Source: Bimastos eiseni
Taxonomy: Eukaryota > Annelida > Clitellata > Crassiclitellata > Lumbricidae
Direction: 5' to 3'
Length of the DNA stretch: 64,000 nucleotides
Assembly: GCA_959347315.1 (NCBI GenBank)
Contig: OY365807.1
Span: forward strand, 8,284,415 to 8,348,414
The position numbers and the translations under genes were made by a program. Below, piece by piece: positions 12,269-23,838 of this stretch; position 1 is the first letter of the stretch; the number at the start of each line of letters is the position of its first letter. Under the pieces are notes generated by a model that ran no database searches, was not told the DNA's origin, and saw only the letters and a list, made by a program, of their open reading frames with translations.

Positions 12269-12899
12269 TACATGTATACGTGTGTGACTACATATCCTGG
12301 ACCTCTTAAAGACAAATAGGCAGTCGCAATTGTTTTCGTTAACGAAATAAAACGACCTAATAATTAAATAGAACTTTCAACATAAATAAATGTGTACAAA
12401 AGAAGATCTTTTGACTGAAGTGTCTAAATTTAGATGAACTTATCGGCGATTTTACGTTCAAAGTTATCCTGCCGAGTACCCGGATGTTGATTAATTCATT
12501 ACCTACCCGACCACAGTCATCGCCTGCAATGTAGCCTATAAGAAAATACGATCACTGACTGCCGGACACAATGCGGCTTCATAATTATCCCTTCCATTAT
12601 TAGTCCCAACTTGCACGATTTTTTCATTCGTCATCTGCCGTTACACTTGATTATTATTCCTGTTTCCTGTTTCTCTTCTTCCATTGCTTCTTCTTCCTGT
12701 TTCTACTTCTTCTGTTTCTTCGTGTTCTTTTTCGTCTCTCAAGTATTTTTTATCGATAAACTGTCAGTCAGTCGTTGAAGCGTTATCAGGTCGAACTCGT
12801 TCGTTCGAATGATAAAATCCAACGACTGATTGTTTTTATGTGCCAACCATTACCCGAATAGGTCACGAAATGGAAAGGAAGGCACGAGGACGGAGATAC

Positions 12900-13070
12900 G
12901 AGGGTGGGGAAAAATCAGGAAGAAGAGGAAGAGGAGAGAAAAGAAGTGAAGGACGAAGATGTTGAGGAGGAAGAGGAAGAGAAAGATGAAGAGTTTGGGG
13001 AACACGAGGAAAAGGATACGGAAGAGGAGGAGGAGGAGGAGGAGGTAGAGGGAAAAGTGGAGAAAGATCG
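12900..13070. repeat. purine-rich GAGGAA tract, copy A
   Basis: Nearly pure purine on the plus strand. The longer counterpart in copy B is 28555-28850. Confidence 0.8.
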
Positions 13071-13900
13071 ACCGTTGTATCGAGACAAGTAAAAGAAAAG
13101 AGGATGTCCTTCAGAAAGGCCGTGAAAGGCGATCGATGCGCGTCGATAAATGGTTTATCTAATCGAGGTTCGTGATTCATTCAATCCAGGCATATGCTGG
13201 AGTTATAATCTCTGTGTCCTTGATAGGTTTTATATAGCGCCATAAAAAAGAATCTCGGAGATTGAGATTAATAATGCCACCACAGCAGTATTGTCTCATA
13301 ACACCATCACGAATTAGCTATGTACAGGATAATATTAGGAACTGTTCGCCATGGTAAATTAAATTGAGGTAAGATAAGAGTAGCAAATCTCACTATGTTG
13401 ACATTTTGCCTGTGTTTGATGTGCTAGTGAGATTCTACACAACACAGGTTCTTTGATGCTAAATTCTGGTTACATGGGTTTGTGTATGTGTGGTTGGAGA
13501 TCTGTATAATAATCGGATGTTCATTGCTTAATCCACATGCAAATCTTATTAGGAATTGTCTCCGACTAACTTATTCTTGTACATTATTCGCCAGGCGGCT
13601 GCGTTTTTGAATCAGATGTATAACGTGACGGCCGCCTTATATGGCTGCTGCAAAGCTAAATACGACTCTTTTAAATTTCAATAACCTATCAGCATCTGCA
13701 CGTGTGATCATACTGCGGTTGGTCATTTAGAAATTAAAAACGAGGAGACTTATTAACGTATAAGACTTAAGTCAGATCAACCATTTGGAATTCCTTGCCT
13801 TCTGAATTTAAAGCTGTACCAACTGTGTATCAGTATAGGAAATGCATAATGCACATTGCTTAGTTTTTGTGTAGGCTTATTCACGCCTATTATATAAGAC

Positions 13901-14195
13901 CAGAGGTGTAGCAAGGTTTTGAAAAGTGGGGTAGCCTAATATAAAAATATTGTGCACGCCAAAAAATTTGTTGCCTCCCACTTTTTTAAATTTGACCCCT
14001 CAGAAATATGAAAAATGAGGGGGCACAAATAATGTTAACAAAAGTCATCTTTAAAAGCCATTGGAGAAACATAAAAAAGAACCGATTTGGGGGTACATAG
14101 GGGGCACTGAGCAAAAAAACTGGGGAGGCTTTGGCCCCCCGTTTTGAAACTGAGGGGGCCGGTGCCCCCTGCCCACCCCGCTTGTTACACCCCTG
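13901..14195. mobile_element. 295-bp hAT-type MITE (cagaggtgtagcaagg family)
   Basis: The left end is cagaggtgtagcaagg; the right end reads caggggtgtaacaagcgggg on the opposite strand. The 8-bp sequence tataagac is directly repeated at 13893-13900 and 14196-14203. The interior is G-runs and C-runs without coding potential. A 230-bp relative lies at 31236-31465 with its own target duplication. It lies in the part of copy A that copy B lacks. Confidence 0.85.
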
Positions 14196-14589
14196 TATAA
14201 GACATATGTAATTATATGAATATCTGTCTAACGCCGGTGATGCGTGTAAGATGGTCGCTATGAAGCGGAATTCGTTTTGGCGCTTAGATATTGTTAAGAT
14301 TTAATCTTATAATACTTTGCATGCAACAAATTATATTTTTATTTTAGTGTGTTCTGTTTCTGTTATAATCTGTTTCACTTAAAGAATTATCTTTTGTAAA
14401 CAAGTAACGACAGTTCAGGGTCTATTTGGCATAGCCAAACCAGAGGGACAACTCTATACTCGCGCGCAGTCGGGCAGAAAGCCATTGCAAAACTTTCAAT
14501 ACATCTCGTGACGAGATCATATTTATCAAATAAGGCGCGTTGTTGGCCGTATCAGGTGGTTTTCTTATACTGGACTCACGACATTAGTC

Positions 14590-15165
14590 CAATCTATTCA
14601 ATGTCTGATCTCCCTTTCTTTCTTTGAATGTATAGTATTCGTGTCTTTCTTTGAAAACTATTGACATAACGCTGAACTTACGATTGATGTAACGTGTTTA
14701 TTTGGAGCAACCTTGAAAGAAATAGGATGAGCATGTTGGCAGGACTGGTCCATTTAGTCTAATCAATTGAGTACCTAATACCCTATTTCTACGAATGTCT
14801 GTTAGCATCTTTCTTTGGATGTCTATTAGTATCTTTCTTCTAAGTCTATTCATCTCCTTCTTTGAATGTCTATTATATAGGTCCTATGTTTAAATGTCTA
14901 TTAGTAGGTCTTCTTTCCTTGCATGTCTTTTATTTCCTTTGCTTAAATATTTATTAATATCTTTTCTTTTAATGTCTATGAACATATTTCTATGAAAGTC
15001 AATTAGTCCTTTTGTTTGAATGTATGTTAATCTCTTTCTTTGAATGTCAATTAGTCCTTTTATTTGAATGTCTGTTAATCTCTTTCTTTGAATGTCAATT
15101 AGTCCTTTTGTTTGAATGTCTGTTAATCTCTTTCTTTGAATGTCAATTAATCTATATTTCTTCGA
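14590..15165. repeat. degenerate minisatellite of tctttctttgaatgtc units
   Basis: Roughly 22-bp units alternating between ttaatctctttctttgaatg and ttagtccttttgtttgaatg forms. Copy B keeps only the last part (29430-29545), joined directly to sequence homologous to 13.63 kb. Confidence 0.75.
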
Positions 15166-15797
15166 GCTTATATTAATATATTTCCTTGACTGTACCTCTT
15201 AGTCACTAGAGTAATAAAGACAATTCAGCAGCCTTAGTTCGTTGCAAGCAAAACGGTTTAGCATTAGTAGGGCCTAACTTTCTTTGAATGACTGCTTAAT
15301 CGATTGCCAAGTGGTGTAGTATGAGTAAGTTCGGGTCAAAATAAGCAAAATATACACAGAGCGTGAAATTGGGTAATAAAATTACTATATAAGGAACGCA
15401 CTCACTTGTTCAAAACTATTATCCGCAGTAACTGTTGCCTTCATGAAGATTGTTCAGATGCAATAGAGCCAATAAGTTAAGGCGCAAAAACGATAATGGA
15501 AATTCATCAACAGGATATGACGTACAACCTTGTGACGAAGAACCACATTGAATTTGGCTGCTCAAACGGTTACCATGGACACAAGTGAACATGCCGCCAA
15601 CTCGCTTTTCCATGACAGGCACTCGTGATATATTCACACCCTACTTCTACTCTTGTTCTGCGTCTTACATCTGCTCTTGTCGATTGCTCTTCGCTGTTGT
15701 ACGCTCTAGTTCTACATGTCCGTTATTTCCATCCATCATTCTCGTCTGCATTTTTCAGTAGTCGTCTGCATGAGATTCCGATCGACTAACTTCAACT

Positions 15798-16454
15798 TAC
15801 ACCTACGGTATACCAGAAGTAAATTTATGTATAGCGTAACGCACGATTCCTGCTTCATGCATAGCAGTATTACGCGATACTCCGGGGTAGGCTAGAGGTA
15901 AGAGTTACACCCTGACTAATGCAACCCCATGCATATGGCCCTATGTGTAAGTCTGCTATTCCCGAATAGGGCTATAATCAAAATGGCGACCATTGTTATG
16001 ATTCGTTGCATTCGACGAAGTTTATGACGCTTTTAGATTCTTCTAATCGTCGCAATCATCTAGATCTACGGAAGATAACACGTTTTATTATGCCTTCCAT
16101 TTTCACCACGACAAACCGCTACTAAGCTTTGTTTGTGACGAAATGGCTGGCGATGTGGCATAATATGCCCAGTACAGGTTCGTTGCCTTCGACCTTGCAG
16201 TAATAATTAATTTAATAAAATGTAAACAAAATGCCATCTAGTTTACTCTAACATTAAGTTGACGGGCTTATTGTATTGTATCGTGCATGTATAATTAATT
16301 AATTTGGTTGATTTCCAGAAAATGTGATTCAGGACTTTGTATCTTAGCCCTTGTAATCTGTATTAAGCGCTATAAATATCTTTGCGCATGCGCAGTAATC
16401 ATTACCCATTGAAGTCATTATCGTAAATCCACCTACACGTGTAGTCTCGCGAAC
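15798..16454. other. no recognised gene
   Basis: Ordinary single-copy-looking sequence between the end of copy A and the first LINE fragment. Nothing supportable is seen. Confidence 0.5.
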
Positions 16455-17642
16455 GTTATGTCAGGTGCAACAACGGCTCTATTTTGGGCCCGTTGTTACT
16501 TTGTTATATGTGAATGATATTCATCATATTTCATCAGCCCTGAAATTTATCATGTTTGCTGACGATACGAATGTATTCATGTCTGATAAATCACTGAAGG
16601 AATTGTAGAACAAGCTAAATGAGGAGCATGCAAAGGTGGGGACTTGGTTTAAAACAAACAAATTATCGTTGAATCTAAAAAGACCAACTACATTTTTTTC
16701 AGTCCTAGGAGGAAGATAGTCTATGATTGTGAACTACTTTCTTGTATAAATATCGATAAAAATATTAATTGCGTGACTGCTACGAAGTTTCTGGGGGTTA
16801 TAACGACGCTCAGTTAACATGGAAACAGTATATTCACCATATTTCGCAGAAATTGGGAAAAAATATTGGTTTAATTTCCCGCATCCGACACCTGTATAAA
16901 AACATACTCCTTACGTTATATTAATCCTTAATTTATCTGTATCTGTCATACTGCAACCTTATCTGGGCTTCCACGTATCATACTAGATTGACTTGTTTGG
17001 ATATTTTGCACAAACGCATTGTGCGCATTATAAGTAATGTTCCTTACAGAGCCCACACTAAGAGCTTATTCACTAGTCTGGGGATATTGACAATAGAAAG
17101 AATTAATAAACTTCAAGTAGGAGTGTTTACGTACATGGCTCACAGGTTCTTATTGCCAAGTTGTTTCAATCGATGGTTTTATAGGAACCTAGAAATCCAT
17201 GACCATCAGACGCGTGCCTCTAATAAGTATCACCAAATTTGAGTACATACTACGATTAGGCAGCACAGCATAAGAATATATGATCCGTCCCTCTGGAACA
17301 TGCTTCCTACCCACCTAACTAATATATCATCATTACACCAGTTTAAAAATAACCTAAAAACTTTCTTACTGAACTGTTAGATAAAGTTACTTGGTGTTGC
17401 GGTATTACTTGTTACGAAATGATTATGTTCGTTGCTTCTGTATGGTACGCGGAAAAAACTGTATGACTTACTTCTAGGTTAATTTAATGTTGAAATTGGG
17501 TGGCCTCTGTTAGCGGAACGGTTTGTTCTTTTGGGGTTTCCGTTGCTCACTGCATGATTAATTAACGCTATTATTTCCGTGTTTGCATGCTATGTTTTGT
17601 GAGTTAACAATAAAAAGAATTGATTGATTGATTGATTGATTG
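16455..17642 (+). mobile_element. LINE fragment: reverse transcriptase C-terminus and 3' tail, 5'-truncated
   Basis: This is the 3' part of a non-LTR retrotransposon of the CR1/jockey group. The truncated start still shows a worn SILGP-like stretch, then FADDTN at about 16553 (RT catalytic box), LSLNLKKTNY-like sequence near 16665, TKFLGV near 16785 and the usual C-terminal end (SLWNMLPTHL near 17285). The frame is broken by several stops and shifts, so it is dead. After the stop comes an untranslated region with aataaaaagaa and a (TTGA)n tail at 17617-17641. The tail abuts a minus-strand LINE ORF, so this copy probably inserted into that element. Confidence 0.8.
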
Positions 17643-18152
17643 AATATGGAGAATTGAGAAGTTAGGCTCAATGGAATCAGAATTATCCACCGTAGAACTT
17701 CTCTCAGTTTTCTCTGAAAGGCAATGCAGGGTAGTATAAGGACTGTTCCAAGAGATATTAGTAAAATAGTTTTGATCAGGATCAGTGTCTATGTTATTAA
17801 TTAATGTACGGTTATCTTGGTCATCCGGAAAAACATTTAGTTCAAGATTATCATCAAACAGTCTTAATACATCTAGGCCTTCCTCATGCCTCAAACTCTT
17901 AGTAAAGTCATTTAGAACAATATCATTGTCACTAGCCCCTGAAAAAGGGAATGTCTCTCCAATGCATGAGAGACATAGCCAAACGTCTTGATTAGTCGTT
18001 AGATTATAGCACTTGGAGTGGTATATACCACCACACATCAAACGTGTTACATTAATAGGTTCCTTAACTACTAGGTTGCATATCCCGCATGGAAGCAAAG
18101 TAGGCGTGCCAGTTTGTGCTGATTGACCCAGGTGCACAGGCGCATAAAACAC
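17643..18152 (-). pseudogene. LINE-encoded ORF with PHD-like zinc finger, truncated
   Basis: About 165 residues are readable. A PHD-type cysteine/histidine pattern runs CGIC, then a single Cys, then YHSKC, then WLCLSC. After an acidic linker the frame reads NFSILHI, the usual start of a LINE apurinic endonuclease domain, and then stops at the (TTGA)n junction. PHD fingers ahead of the endonuclease occur in CR1-group LINEs. Together with the ORF1-like frame just upstream on this strand (18533-19320) it probably formed one element that the plus-strand LINE interrupted. Finger residues are partly missing. Confidence 0.65.
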
Positions 18153-18532
18153 AATGATACAGGTACGGTCTAGTCAATTGAATATGAAACATTTCACCAT
18201 TCCAATAATACAGGTAAAGTCTACATCAATTGATTATGCAAATTTCATCCTTGCAATGGTCAGAGAGTAATACTCATTGTGGATTCAATGATACGATATA
18301 CTCTGAACCGAGAGAACAATCAGGAACAGGTTGCCACCTAACAATGACAAAATTCAAGAAAATAATGGGTCAAACAGTGCCAACCACACAAAAAACGAAG
18401 AAAAGGAAAGTAAAAAATAACCATTGGCTCAAGGTGCGATCCTCTCTCAATAACCATGTGGGACAATGATTTAAGACTCAGCGAAGTAGACACAGTGCAT
18501 AATCTCATTAGTCCCGGAGGTGACCAGTAGTT

Positions 18533-19320
18533 TCAGTGGCCCGTGATGGAGGGTATTGCATCGAGTAGAAGGTTGTCCAAGTCTTTCAGGGAGGTGATCC
18601 ATCGAGGCTTTTCGTCGTGGTCATCAGACATCCGAATGCGAACTAGACCTCCCGAGGTCCAGGCTGAGGACATTCTTTTCTCCTTGATCAGCCTTCTGGC
18701 CTGTCATATATCTGAGCATTCAGAGACGTGAGATGCTCATTGATGAAGATGATGGAGTTTCCATGGCCTGCGGACGATTTTCTCAGAGATGTACGTGTCT
18801 TGTAGACCATGTTTCTAATTCGTTGACTGACGAATTTCACGATCAATGGACGCTGTCTATCTTTGCCCCTTCGAGGTATTCTGTAAGCAGCTGAAATATC
18901 TCGCTCAGAGATGGACAGACCAAGGCGTGTATTGCAGAGCGACACAACAGCTAGAGTGGCTTCCTGCTCCGCTCGTGGGACAAGTGAGCTCATTGAAAAA
19001 TCCGTGAACCCAGACCCAACTAACTTGAAAGATTCTTCTAGGCCATGGATGAGTAGATTATGGATTCTCGAGTCAGACTCAGCTTGGTCAAGTTTAATTC
19101 TCAGTGACTCATTTTCTTTTTCGATGATATTCATTCTCTGGGTCTGAGTCTCGCAGAGTTTTGACACCTGTTCCTTTGCAGATTGTTCCATCATTTTGTC
19201 TAGCTTAGCGGTGAAGCTTTCGAGGAAGCGATTAAATAAGCCTTCGATGGTTGGTTTTACGGACTCAGTCAGTTGTGCAATGAAAAATTGAGTTATTTTA
19301 TCCTCTTTGAGCAAGTCCAT
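18533..19320 (-). pseudogene. LINE ORF1-like protein (coiled coil plus RRM-like domain), frameshifted
   Basis: The frame starts MDLLKEDKITQFF and has a heptad-rich stretch (residues about 35-80), then LLIHGLEE, AAYRIPRRGK and RPLIVKFVS, which match the RNA-binding ORF1 proteins of L1-like and CR1-like LINEs. The frame shifts near 18700: after NAQIYD the homologous reading (ARRLIKEKR...) continues in another frame to a stop at 18533-18535. One small indel has therefore disabled it. It acts, in live elements, as a nucleic-acid chaperone for the LINE RNA. Confidence 0.7.
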
Positions 19321-19713
19321 CAGTTCCTCGACCCTCAGAACTTTTTTCTATCCATCGTTTTCGCTCATTCGGTGAATTCGGGAATAGCGGTCGAAATGTG
19401 TTCAAATAGGCGATAAGTCACAGAAACTTCAATATTCCGATAAGAGTCCTATATTTCGCAATACTGACGTTCGTATCGTAGGCTAAAGTGACTTCGCAAT
19501 GTAGGTGTGCCGTATCCATCCACGACAATTCTTCATCGATTCTTCATCTTTTCTTAACATCTTAGTAGGCTAGTATACTTCTTCTGATTATCAGTAGAAG
19601 TTAATTTTTCTTGCCATTAGGGCCTGTCTTATTTATTCATTTCTTAATCATAATGAATATTGGTCTTAACTTGCTTGACTTCACAGAACGAAATCTAATA
19701 TTCGCTTCCTTAG

Positions 19714-19935
19714 TTATTCATGGATTATTTCCTCGGTTGTTGATGTCATTTCACAGTGAACATGTAGAAGAACTAATCGATTCAGCCTAGTTTTGCTTGT
19801 TGAGTTCCTGAGATATGTTTTCAGACGGCGAAGTGTTGAGAAAGAACGCTCACTTGTACAGATGGAAACAGGCAGTGTAATGTTGCCAAGATTAGCAACA
19901 ACTATGTAATATTTCGATGAACTGTTATGACACAG
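19714..19935 (-). pseudogene. hAT transposase C-terminal dimerisation domain, remnant
   Basis: The minus frame reads LPVSICTSERSFSTLRRLK followed by TYLRNSTSKTRLNRLVLL and TTEEIIHE. This is the hATC dimerisation motif of hAT transposases (ZMYM1/TTF-like branch), where a hydrophobic LPV, then ERSFS.L..IKT.LR and RL..LALL are conserved. Only about 65 residues survive; the catalytic DDE part is absent and the left-hand neighbour is LINE sequence. It could be a source relic for the MITEs in this window, but their ends do not show this. Confidence 0.75.
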
Positions 19936-21256
19936 CGTATAGATGAATGGTGATGAAGTCCAGAGAGGATGGAGTTGCAATAGTCCAGGCAGAAATGACG
20001 AGAGCCTGGACGAGGATACGGAGGCAGTTTTCATTCAGACAGCGTTTCACTCGTCGAATCCGACGCAGGTGGAAAAAGCACGCTCTAGCGATGGTGGACA
20101 TGTGTTGGGTCATGTTCAGCTTACTATCCTGAAAAACACCGAGGTAGCGGCCTACATCGGAGGGTGTGATGGTGCAGCTTGCATCAATGTTGAGATTTTT
20201 GATTGCGTCGTTCACAATCGTGCTGTTTCGCCGTTCGAACCAGATGAGTTCAGTCTTGCAGGCATTCAATTTCAAGCGTATGGATGCGCACCAGGATTGA
20301 ATATCCCGGACGCATGATGCGATTTTAACTGTGGTGTTGTCAATGTTTTTTTCATAGGAGCTTTATGTATAACTGGGTATCGTCAGCGTATAGATGAATG
20401 GTGACGTCGTACTGCGATGCGATGTTGACAATGTTTGATGTGTACAAGATGAATAGGAGTGGGCGGAGAATAGAGCCTTGAGGCACGCCGAAGAGGACCG
20501 AGAAGGTTTTGGATGAGCTTCCGCCGAATTTAACCCTGTGCGACCTCGAGGATAAGAATGAAACGATCCACCAGACAGCTAAAGCAGTGACGCCGAATTG
20601 TACTTGCAGAATTTCAAGGAGTATTGTGTGGTCCACGCAGTCGAAGGCAGCAGAAAAGTCCAGAAGTAGTAGGGCTGCGATGAAAGCAGAGTTCAGGGCC
20701 AGGACAATATCATTGTAAACTTTGACGACTGCTGTTTCAGTGGAATGATTGCGACGGAAGCCCGACTGTGTGGAGGGTAGTAGATGATGTAATTCCATAT
20801 AGTCGGATAATTGCCTGTGGATTACCCGCTCGACCAGTTTTGAGATAAAAGACAGATTCGAGATGGGGCGGTAGCTGGCTGGGTCTGTTGGTTTCTTGAC
20901 GCGGGGTCGAATGATGGCTCGTTTGTGTTTAGTTGGGAGAGATGACTGGGTTATGGAAATATTGATGAGGACGGCGAGGATTAGGACGAAGACGGTGGAG
21001 AGCGATTTAAGCAGCCAGATGGGAGCAGAATCCAGTTCGCACCGTTTCGTCAAGGAGTTGCTTAGAGTTTTTCAACTTCACCAGCGGTGACTTCATCAAA
21101 CTTACACAGCGAGTGGACAGGGTGTGGTATGGCTGAAAAATCCGGAGTTGGTGCGTCTTTTGTCGATTCACGAATCGTGTCGATTTTGCGCTCAAAGTAG
21201 TCAAGAAGTGCGTCTGGTGAGATGAGTTGGAATGAGCATTGTCCATTTACTACCAC
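19936..21256 (-). pseudogene. LINE reverse transcriptase, L2/CR1-type, inactivated
   Basis: The reading starts near FQLISPDALLDYF (about 21235). It continues through KRAIIRPRVKK and SYRPISNLSFISKLVERV (finger region), STQSGFRRNHSTETA, LDFSAAFDCVDH (palm motif A), GVPQGSIL (motif B), YADDTQLY (motif C, about 20372-20395) and RYLGVFQDSKLNM. It breaks off at LDYCNSILSGLHHHSSIR. Frames change near 21050, 20350 and 20000, so it is not functional. The endonuclease half and the C-terminal end are missing. A 21-bp sequence at its 3' edge (19933-19953) is identical to 20384-20404. Confidence 0.85.
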
Positions 21257-21261
21257 TTAAC

Positions 21262-23838
21262 CCGCCCATTACCTAAGGCTGTAGGTACCCATTTGAGATA
21301 CAGAAATTAAGTAGTTTTTAAATACTGGCGGTAAGAGATTTCTTGAATATTTGTACATGAACTCGCCTATTTGAACTGAGTTGATTTGATGGATGTTTAG
21401 TATGTGCAAGTGCTTACAGATAGAGTCCGTGAACGGGTAACGAGGAGTTCGATCGGCAACTAGTCGAATGACTGTTCTGAAGGATTAAAAGTCCCTTTAG
21501 CCTTGAGTGATAGTTAGAAGCCCATATTGAGTTACAGTACGATAAATAGGGATGGATTATGGTAAAATATAAAGTAGTACGAACATTAATAGGTAAGAGA
21601 TACGATACCCTTGATAATATTCTTATGTTTTTGGTAACTTTAGTATATATACTTTGGATATGTGCGTTCCATGTAAGAAATTGGTCCACATGAACGCCAA
21701 GGAACTTGGTTGATACCACTCTAGGTATGAGGACACCATTTCGGTTAAGTACACCAGTTACTGGAGGGGGTCGTTTACGGTACGAGGTAAATAGGATGTA
21801 ATTAGTTTTCTTCACGTTAAGAGATAATTTATTCATGTTGAACCATTTGTTAACAAGATCAAGTTTTCGGTTCATCATGCTAAATAATATCTCGTAAGAT
21901 TTATGAGAGGCAAGGATATTAGTGTCGTCAGCAAATAACAGGAAATGTATTAGAGTAGAGACATTGGGTAGGTCATTGATGAAAAGTAAAAAAAGCAGTG
22001 GTCCGAGGATTGAGCCCTGAGGGACGCCATATTTGATAATTTTAATTTTAGACGAGAATCCATTACCAAACACATATTGGTGTCTATTAAGTAAATAGGT
22101 TCGAAACCAGTTTAGGGCTTCCCCACGGATCCCCATATTCTCCTATTTTAATAATAGGATGTCATGGTTTACACAGTCAAACGGACATACATGATTTTTT
22201 TCAAGTAATTTAGCAAAGTAAGGCAAGATAGAGATGGGCCTATAGTTAGCTACATCATCTTTTGGACCTTGTTTGTAGATGGGCATAACCTTTGCTGTTT
22301 TTAGGGGTGCAGAAACTATACCAGTATATAAAGACGAGTTAATAATAACAGTTAGAGGATCTGCAATGAGATCGAGGATTGGACTAACTAGGGAAGGATT
22401 TAGGTCATCAGGACCTGAAGTGTGTGTAGATTTCAAGGTGCTGCTAAGTGCCACTAGTTCAGCAGAGGTAGTCGGGTAGACTGCAAATGAGTTGGTGCTA
22501 GGTGGTCTAAGATGTGACGTGAAGGAGTCCTGGGTGGATGGAATTTTATCAACGAAGTCCTGGGCTATAGTAGCGAAGTACGTGTTTAGTTTACCAGCAA
22601 TTTTCGCTCCATTGGTAATTTCAGTCCCATTAGATGTTATACTTTTGATGATCGTGTCTGGAGACTTAACTTTTAGAATAGATCTAATAGTTTTCCATGT
22701 CTGCTTTTGGTAATTCGCATATTTAATAAATTCAATGCTGTAAAAGTTTTTTCCGCTCTTCTGCAAAGTGATTTACATTTATTGCGAAAGGTTGTATATT
22801 TCTGTTTGGCAGTTAAAGACGGGTTTGTAACGAAGGCGGCGTGAAGCTTAGATTTAGTTTTACGGAATTTTAAAAGTGCTCGAGTCATTCAGGGTTGTTT
22901 TGGGGTGTTAGAGGAATTTACTTTTTTAGCCCTTACTGGAAAAGCGGAATCATAAGCTGCCTTGAATTTATGGTTAAATAAATCATACGCACCAGATGGA
23001 TCATTGCTTTCACATAGGACGTTTACGTTAGACCAGTCCATTTGACTCAGTAGGGATCTAAAAATGTCCTTAGAAGATGTATCCGTTCGACGGGTGAGTG
23101 TAGCAGTAGGCTCAGAAGAAGCTTTAGGAGTGAGTTCAATGATAACCAGGATGGCAGATGATCAGAAGTATCCTCTACGATGATGCACGATTCAATTATC
23201 TTGAAGATTCTATTTGTGAATAGATTATCAATCAGTGTGGCAGGTGAGGAAGTGATGCGTGTAGGTTGGGTGAATACCGGTAAGAAGTGGTGAGAAGATG
23301 TAGTGTCCATGAAGCAATTTGTCAGTCTATGAACCTGAGAATTAAGCAGATCTATGTTAAAGTCACCCATTAAATATGCGTCTCGGTCTTTGGATTAAAG
23401 GGTAGCAAGTAATTGGGACCATTATTCATTGTTAAATACTTCTACGTCTTGACCCGGAGGTCTATAAATAGCGCCCATGATAAAGTAAGATCCATTAAGC
23501 AGAGGGAAACGTAGAGAAAGGGATTCATAGGAAAAATGAGCAGGCGATAAAAATTGTGGAGTGTACAGGTGGTAACTCAAAGTGCTCTTAACAAAAATAC
23601 CCGTCCCTCCTCCTCGGCCGGTCGTTCTGCACTGAAATTCAAAACTGTATCCTTCTATGTGGATAGTTTGAGCCGTGGGTTCGTCCAACCAGGTCTCTGA
23701 CACCGCCAGTATATCAATGGATAAAGTATTTAATATTCTTTCAATAGATGAAACTTTGGATACTTTACTTCCACAGTTAATATGCAGAGCCGAAATTTGG
23801 CCTTTACATTTTAGTAAGTTGCATTTCATTGAGTTCAC
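21262..23838 (-). pseudogene. LINE ORF2: endonuclease and reverse transcriptase, near full length, inactivated
   Basis: Reading from 23838 down: LHINCGSK..., LAVSETWLDE, GGGTGIFVK and YRPPGQDVE (endonuclease), then GDFNIDLLN near 23365 and SDHLPSWL near 23150. RT follows with NYRPISILPYFAKLLE at about 22220, FDCVNHDILL, GVPQGSILGPLLFLL at about 22025 and FADDTNILA at about 21930, then the thumb region and a readable C-terminus to about 21270. At least four frame changes or stops are present (near 23390, 22900, 22140, 21480). Overall arrangement is EN-RT of the CR1/jockey group. It ends at the 40-bp satellite on its 5' side and at the other LINE on its 3' side. Confidence 0.85.

Larger units (their letters stand above)
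7684..15797 (+). repeat. segmental duplication, copy A
   Basis: This segment matches 24650-30181 in the same order and orientation. Matching blocks include 7684-7950 with 24650-24920, 7966-8400 with 25613-26120, 8400-8600 with 26650-26830, 9850-10800 with 26855-27760, 11090-11430 with 27730-27995, 12530-13640 with 28175-29415 and 15068-15797 with 29430-30181. Copy A alone has about 1.2 kb at 8605-9840, an 835-bp inverted-repeat element at 11434-12268 and about 1.4 kb at 13640-15068. Within the best blocks identity is high, so the event is not ancient. I see no gene inside it. Confidence 0.85.

Noticed and set aside
12863..13180. Acidic and Pro/Leu-rich frames in the GAGGAA tract, and their copies at 28519-28890
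   Set aside because: They are simple-sequence frames, with no conservation of reading frame between the two duplicate copies.
15419..15637. Minus-strand frame conserved in both duplication copies (15419-15637 and 29822-30013)
   Set aside because: The frames differ at their ends because of an 8-bp indel, and the shared part is explained by the recent duplication; no domain is seen.
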